Source of the DNA: Desulfobacteraceae bacterium
GTDB taxonomy: Bacteria > Desulfobacterota > DSM-4660 > Desulfatiglandales > HGW-15
Reading direction: 5' to 3'
Assembly: GCA_003819975.1 (NCBI GenBank)
Contig: RPPU01000249.1
Coordinates: 1-6,791, forward strand
Length of the DNA stretch: 6,791 nucleotides
The translations under genes and the position numbers were made by a program. The notes under the pieces are model-generated. The model was not told the DNA's origin. It searched no databases and worked only from the letters and a program-made list of their open reading frames with translations. Numbering within the stretch: position 1 is the first letter of the stretch; the number at the start of each line of letters is the position of its first letter. Below, one piece after another: positions 4,529 to 6,791 of the stretch.

Positions 4529-6346
4529 ATGTTAAAGCGAATCTTAGGTAAAGAAATCGCTCATTATGTCAGAGCCAATCGACGGTTGGTTGTTCTGGCT
4601 TTGGTCCTTATTACCATTTCTTCCCTGTTTGCAATAATACCGGTCGCATTAATTAAACCGTTTATCGATGAAGGCATGAAAAGCGGGACGGAATTGATTA
4701 CCTGGAAACTGCCGTGGCTTGCTTTTCAATGGCAGCCTTTGAGGATACAGCTTACCGAGAAGGTATTGGTTGAAAATATTTCACCCAACCGGTTGCTGGT
4801 CCTTTTCGCCCTGATCGGTTTCGGCGCCACGTTGATCCGCTCCATCACTCAATATTTAGGTGAGTTAACTACCGCCGCTTTTTCCAATCGCACTATCCAA
4901 TCCGTTCGGATCGATTTGTTTCAAAAATATCTCTCTTTGCCCTTGGCCTATTACCATAAAAGCAAAACCGGAGAACTCATTTCCCGTTCAACCGCGGACC
5001 TGACCGTCATGCAGGAACGAATTGCCAATATTTTAATCGGATTGGTGCAGCAACCGCTGACGGCTTTTGTCCTGCTGATTTACCTTTTTTTCATGAATTA
5101 TAAGCTCACTTTATTGGTCTTTATCGTTGGACCGCTGATTATCGTCTTAGTCCGGCTTTTCGGCAAAAAGGTGAAAAAGCATTCAAAGCGCGTGCAGGAA
5201 GCCGTTTCATATGTAACCTCCGCTTATCAGGAAACCCTGCTCTGTCTGAAAGTCGTGCAGGGGTTCAACATGGAGCAGAAGGAATCGGCCAAGTTCCACG
5301 TTCTGGTCGGTCAGTTTTACAAGAAGATCATGCATTGGAATCGCTGGTTCCTTGGTTTGGGTCCCATGATGGATTCAACGGTTTTTATTGTTCTGCCGGC
5401 GGTGTTGATCATCGGTAAGGTCTATTTCCGGCAATCCTTGGGTGAAATATTTGCCATGATGTACGCCTTTTCAAGGGTCTATGCTCCCGTTAAAACGCTG
5501 GCCCGGGTCAACAATGAACTCCGTACCTTGCAAGGCGCCACGGAGCGGGTTTTCGGCATCATGAAGACCGTGCCCGAGATCCAGGACCGGCCTGATTCTA
5601 AAGTTCTTTTGCGGCATAAAGAATCTATTGAATTTGAAAAGGTGGGTTTTGGATATGATCGGCAACGACCGGTGCTGCAAGGGGTTTCTTTTAAAATGCA
5701 GGCCGGTCAGATGGCGGCTTTTGTGGGGTCCACCGGCGCCGGCAAAAGCACGCTGCTGGATTTGATTCCGCGATTTTACGATGTCCGGCAAGGCGCGATC
5801 CGGATCGACGGCCGCGATATTCGCGAAGTGACGTTGTCTTCTTTGAGAAGTCAGATCGGGATCGTCAATCAGGAAGTTCTGCTTTTTCACGACACGATCG
5901 CCAATAACATTCGTTACGGCGCACCGGAAAAAGGGATGGCCGAGATCACGGCCGCGGCCAAGGCGGCCCATGCCCATGATTTTATCCTGGCCCAATCCCA
6001 GGGGTATGATTCCGTGGTGGGCGACCGCGGCACGCTTTTATCCGGCGGCCAGCGTCAGCGTATCGCCATTGCCCGGGCCATTCTGGTCGATCCGGCCATT
6101 CTGCTCCTGGATGAGGCGGCTTCGGCCTTGGACGCGGAAAGCGAGAATTTGGTGCAGGAAGCTATTTTTCGCTTGCGCGGCGGGCGCACGATTATGGTGG
6201 TGGCCCATCGGCTCAGCACCATCCGCGAAGCAGACTGTATTTTTGTGCTGGAAAAGGGCCGGATCGTGGAGCAGGGCACCCATGTTGAATTGCTGGCTTT
6301 AAACGGCCATTATCGTCAGTTGCATGACATGCAATTCAGAGCATAG
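4529..6346 (+). CDS. msbA: MsbA-like lipid A / multidrug ABC exporter (permease-ATPase fusion)
   Basis: The 605-residue half-transporter has a membrane domain followed by an ATPase domain and should work as a homodimer in the inner membrane. Six hydrophobic segments lie near 20-42, 88-110, 165-189, 192-211, 274-296 and 304-322. The first periplasmic loop (about 45-85) is long. The ATPase carries Walker A GSTGAGKST (400-408), Q-loop Q448, signature LSGGQ (504-508), Walker B with D528 and catalytic E529, and H-loop H560, all intact. Similarity in length and layout to MsbA suggests flipping of lipid A-core or a related lipid across the inner membrane. Type IV exporters for drugs or peptides look alike, so the substrate is inferred. 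The ATG at 4529 has GGGAAG about 8 nt upstream. An ATG at 4522 opens only a 9-codon frame. It has its own promoter and no clear partner genes; no strong terminator follows. Confidence 0.9.
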   Translation: MLKRILGKEIAHYVRANRRLVVLALVLITISSLFAIIPVALIKPFIDEGMKSGTELITWKLPWLAFQWQPLRIQLTEKVLVENISPNRLLVLFALIGFGATLIRSITQYLGELTTAAFSNRTIQSVRIDLFQKYLSLPLAYYHKSKTGELISRSTADLTVMQERIANILIGLVQQPLTAFVLLIYLFFMNYKLTLLVFIVGPLIIVLVRLFGKKVKKHSKRVQEAVSYVTSAYQETLLCLKVVQGFNMEQKESAKFHVLVGQFYKKIMHWNRWFLGLGPMMDSTVFIVLPAVLIIGKVYFRQSLGEIFAMMYAFSRVYAPVKTLARVNNELRTLQGATERVFGIMKTVPEIQDRPDSKVLLRHKESIEFEKVGFGYDRQRPVLQGVSFKMQAGQMAAFVGSTGAGKSTLLDLIPRFYDVRQGAIRIDGRDIREVTLSSLRSQIGIVNQEVLLFHDTIANNIRYGAPEKGMAEITAAAKAAHAHDFILAQSQGYDSVVGDRGTLLSGGQRQRIAIARAILVDPAILLLDEAASALDAESENLVQEAIFRLRGGRTIMVVAHRLSTIREADCIFVLEKGRIVEQGTHVELLALNGHYRQLHDMQFRA

Positions 6347-6355
6347 AAAAGATGG

Positions 6356-6387
6356 TGTGAACGTTTGAATGTTAGAACGTGAGAAAG
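6356..6387. repeat. Array of four degenerate octamers, TNNGAANG
   Basis: Four consecutive 8-bp units read TGTGAACG, TTTGAATG, TTAGAACG and TGAGAAAG. All match TNNGAANG. The array begins 10 bp after the msbA stop. It looks like intergenic repeat DNA rather than coding sequence. Confidence 0.6.
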
Positions 6388-6438
6388 TGTTTCGCCTTCG
6401 CAGAGCCTTCCGCCTTCTGAGAAACCTATACGGCGGAC

Positions 6439-6462
6439 AGGGAACGTGTGAAGGTGAGAATG
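6439..6462. repeat. Second octamer array, three units
   Basis: The units AGGGAACG, TGTGAAGG and TGAGAATG follow the same NNNGAANG pattern in phase. They run directly into the 28-bp palindrome, sharing its first base. The array is separated from the first by 51 bp that contain a TCCGCC/GGCGGA inverted repeat. Confidence 0.5.
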
Positions 6463-6489
6463 TAGGGGCGACCGGCCGGTCGCCCCTAC
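6462..6489. repeat. Perfect 28-bp palindrome, REP-like intergenic repeat
   Basis: The half-site GTAGGGGCGACCGG is followed without a gap by its exact reverse complement. Elements of this GTAGGGGCG type are, to my recollection, frequent dispersed intergenic repeats in several uncultured and sulfate-reducer-like lineages. It lies between the convergent msbA and ybaK-like genes. It has no T-tract on either side, so ordinary intrinsic termination is unlikely, although a strong hairpin could protect or end both transcripts. Confidence 0.85.
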
Positions 6490-6500
6490 GGCCGACAATC

Positions 6501-6520
6501 TTTTGTCGATATCAACAAAA
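6501..6520. repeat. Near-perfect 20-bp AT-rich palindrome
   Basis: TTTTGT and ACAAAA flank C-GATATC-A, so 9 of 10 position pairs are complementary and only the C/A pair breaks symmetry. It ends 7 bp before the stop of the leftward deacylase gene. It could be a weak terminator hairpin or a protein site. Function is not shown. Confidence 0.45.
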
Positions 6521-6527
6521 TAAGCGA

Positions 6528-6791
6528 TTAAATTCCCACTTTTACTGGAATCGGTTTTAAGATTCGGATTAATTCCTTCGGATTCATTCCGACCAGAAAC
6601 CCTCTTTTACCGCCATTGATATAAAGCTTGGGCAAATCTAAAATAGTCGCTTCCATATAAATGGGCATGGTTTTTTTGGTTCCGAACGGCGACGTTCCGC
6701 CAATCAAGTAGCCGCTATGTTTCGTCGCGGTTTCCGGGTTACACGGTATGATCGTTTTGACTTTAAGCAGCCGGGCCAATTCCTTAGTGGA
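6528..6791 (-). CDS. ybaK: YbaK/EbsC-family aminoacyl-tRNA deacylase, C-terminal part
   Basis: The last 87 residues of a leftward gene are visible; its start lies beyond the right edge, because the frame continues upstream as STKELARLLKVK without a stop. The family (YbaK/ProX/EbsC) hydrolyses mischarged aminoacyl-tRNA, classically Cys-tRNA(Pro), in the cytosol. Visible family features are the HSGYLIGGTSPFGTKKTMPIY motif region, the ILDLPKLYINGGKRGFLVG strand-turn region and the closing ELIRILKP. The catalytic lysine of the family lies in the missing N-terminal half and cannot be checked. The sequence resembles the EbsC-like branch more than E. coli YbaK, so substrate specificity is uncertain and the symbol is only approximate. 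Usual length is about 155-160 residues, so roughly 70 are missing. It reads convergently with msbA. Confidence 0.88.
   Translation of the reverse strand, partial: STKELARLLKVKTIIPCNPETATKHSGYLIGGTSPFGTKKTMPIYMEATILDLPKLYINGGKRGFLVGMNPKELIRILKPIPVKVGI

Noticed and set aside
4522..4551. Nine-codon ORF overlapping the msbA start (MKHVKANLR)
   Set aside because: It could be an upstream regulatory ORF, but it is so short and shares the same ribosome site region that chance is the simpler explanation.
5471..5995. 174-residue open frame on the minus strand
   Set aside because: It is antisense to the ATPase domain of msbA, whose motifs are intact. It is a shadow of GC-skewed codons.
6316..6560. Short ORFs on both strands across the msbA-ybaK spacer
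   Set aside because: They are read through octamer repeats and the palindrome, lack ribosome sites, and are repeat DNA rather than genes.
1..6791. CRISPR array, tRNA, rRNA, IS element or prophage genes
   Set aside because: No regular spaced repeats, tRNA-like cloverleaf, transposase motif or phage gene was seen on either strand by eye.

Overview
The window looks like chromosomal DNA of an uncultured or poorly studied Gram-negative-type bacterium of moderate GC content. It carries a full-length MsbA-like lipid exporter, a Sec-secreted CARDB-domain protein and no eukaryotic features. I cannot name the phylum. A palindromic GTAGGGGCG-type intergenic repeat and the gene mix would suit a Desulfobacterota- or Omnitrophota-like lineage, but that is a guess. 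No phage, plasmid, IS element, CRISPR array, tRNA or rRNA gene was seen.

Layout. From 1 to 633, two genes read leftward: a two-segment membrane protein whose C-terminus resembles the first half of an acyl carrier protein, then the N-terminus of a HAD-family phosphatase cut by the window edge. A secreted CARDB protein with a cysteine-rich C-terminal half (777-1604) reads rightward into a clean intrinsic terminator. A leftward hicA-hicB toxin-antitoxin pair (2265-1661) follows. A 268-bp spacer holds a long inverted repeat, a nested stem and a plausible rightward promoter. That promoter leads into a broken Ycf46-like AAA+ ATPase gene (2552-3446). A leftward DUF4375/DMP19-like gene (4026-3565) has a good promoter. 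Just behind that promoter lies a short leftward metallophosphoesterase remnant (4340-4144). A complete MsbA-type ABC exporter (4529-6346) reads rightward from a promoter that sits back to back with the remnant's promoter. A 181-bp spacer with octamer arrays and a perfect 28-bp palindrome follows. The window closes with the C-terminal part of a leftward YbaK/EbsC-type aminoacyl-tRNA deacylase.

How the genes relate. There is no single pathway here; this is a mosaic of short, independently transcribed units. The most notable theme is gene decay by internal deletion. The AAA+ ATPase gene has lost two internal blocks, both joined out of frame, and the metallophosphoesterase gene has kept only its first about 41 and last about 23 codons. 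The membrane/ACP-like gene may also be damaged near its start. The one toxin-antitoxin pair appears intact. I found no convincing evidence of a new defence or mobile system in this window.
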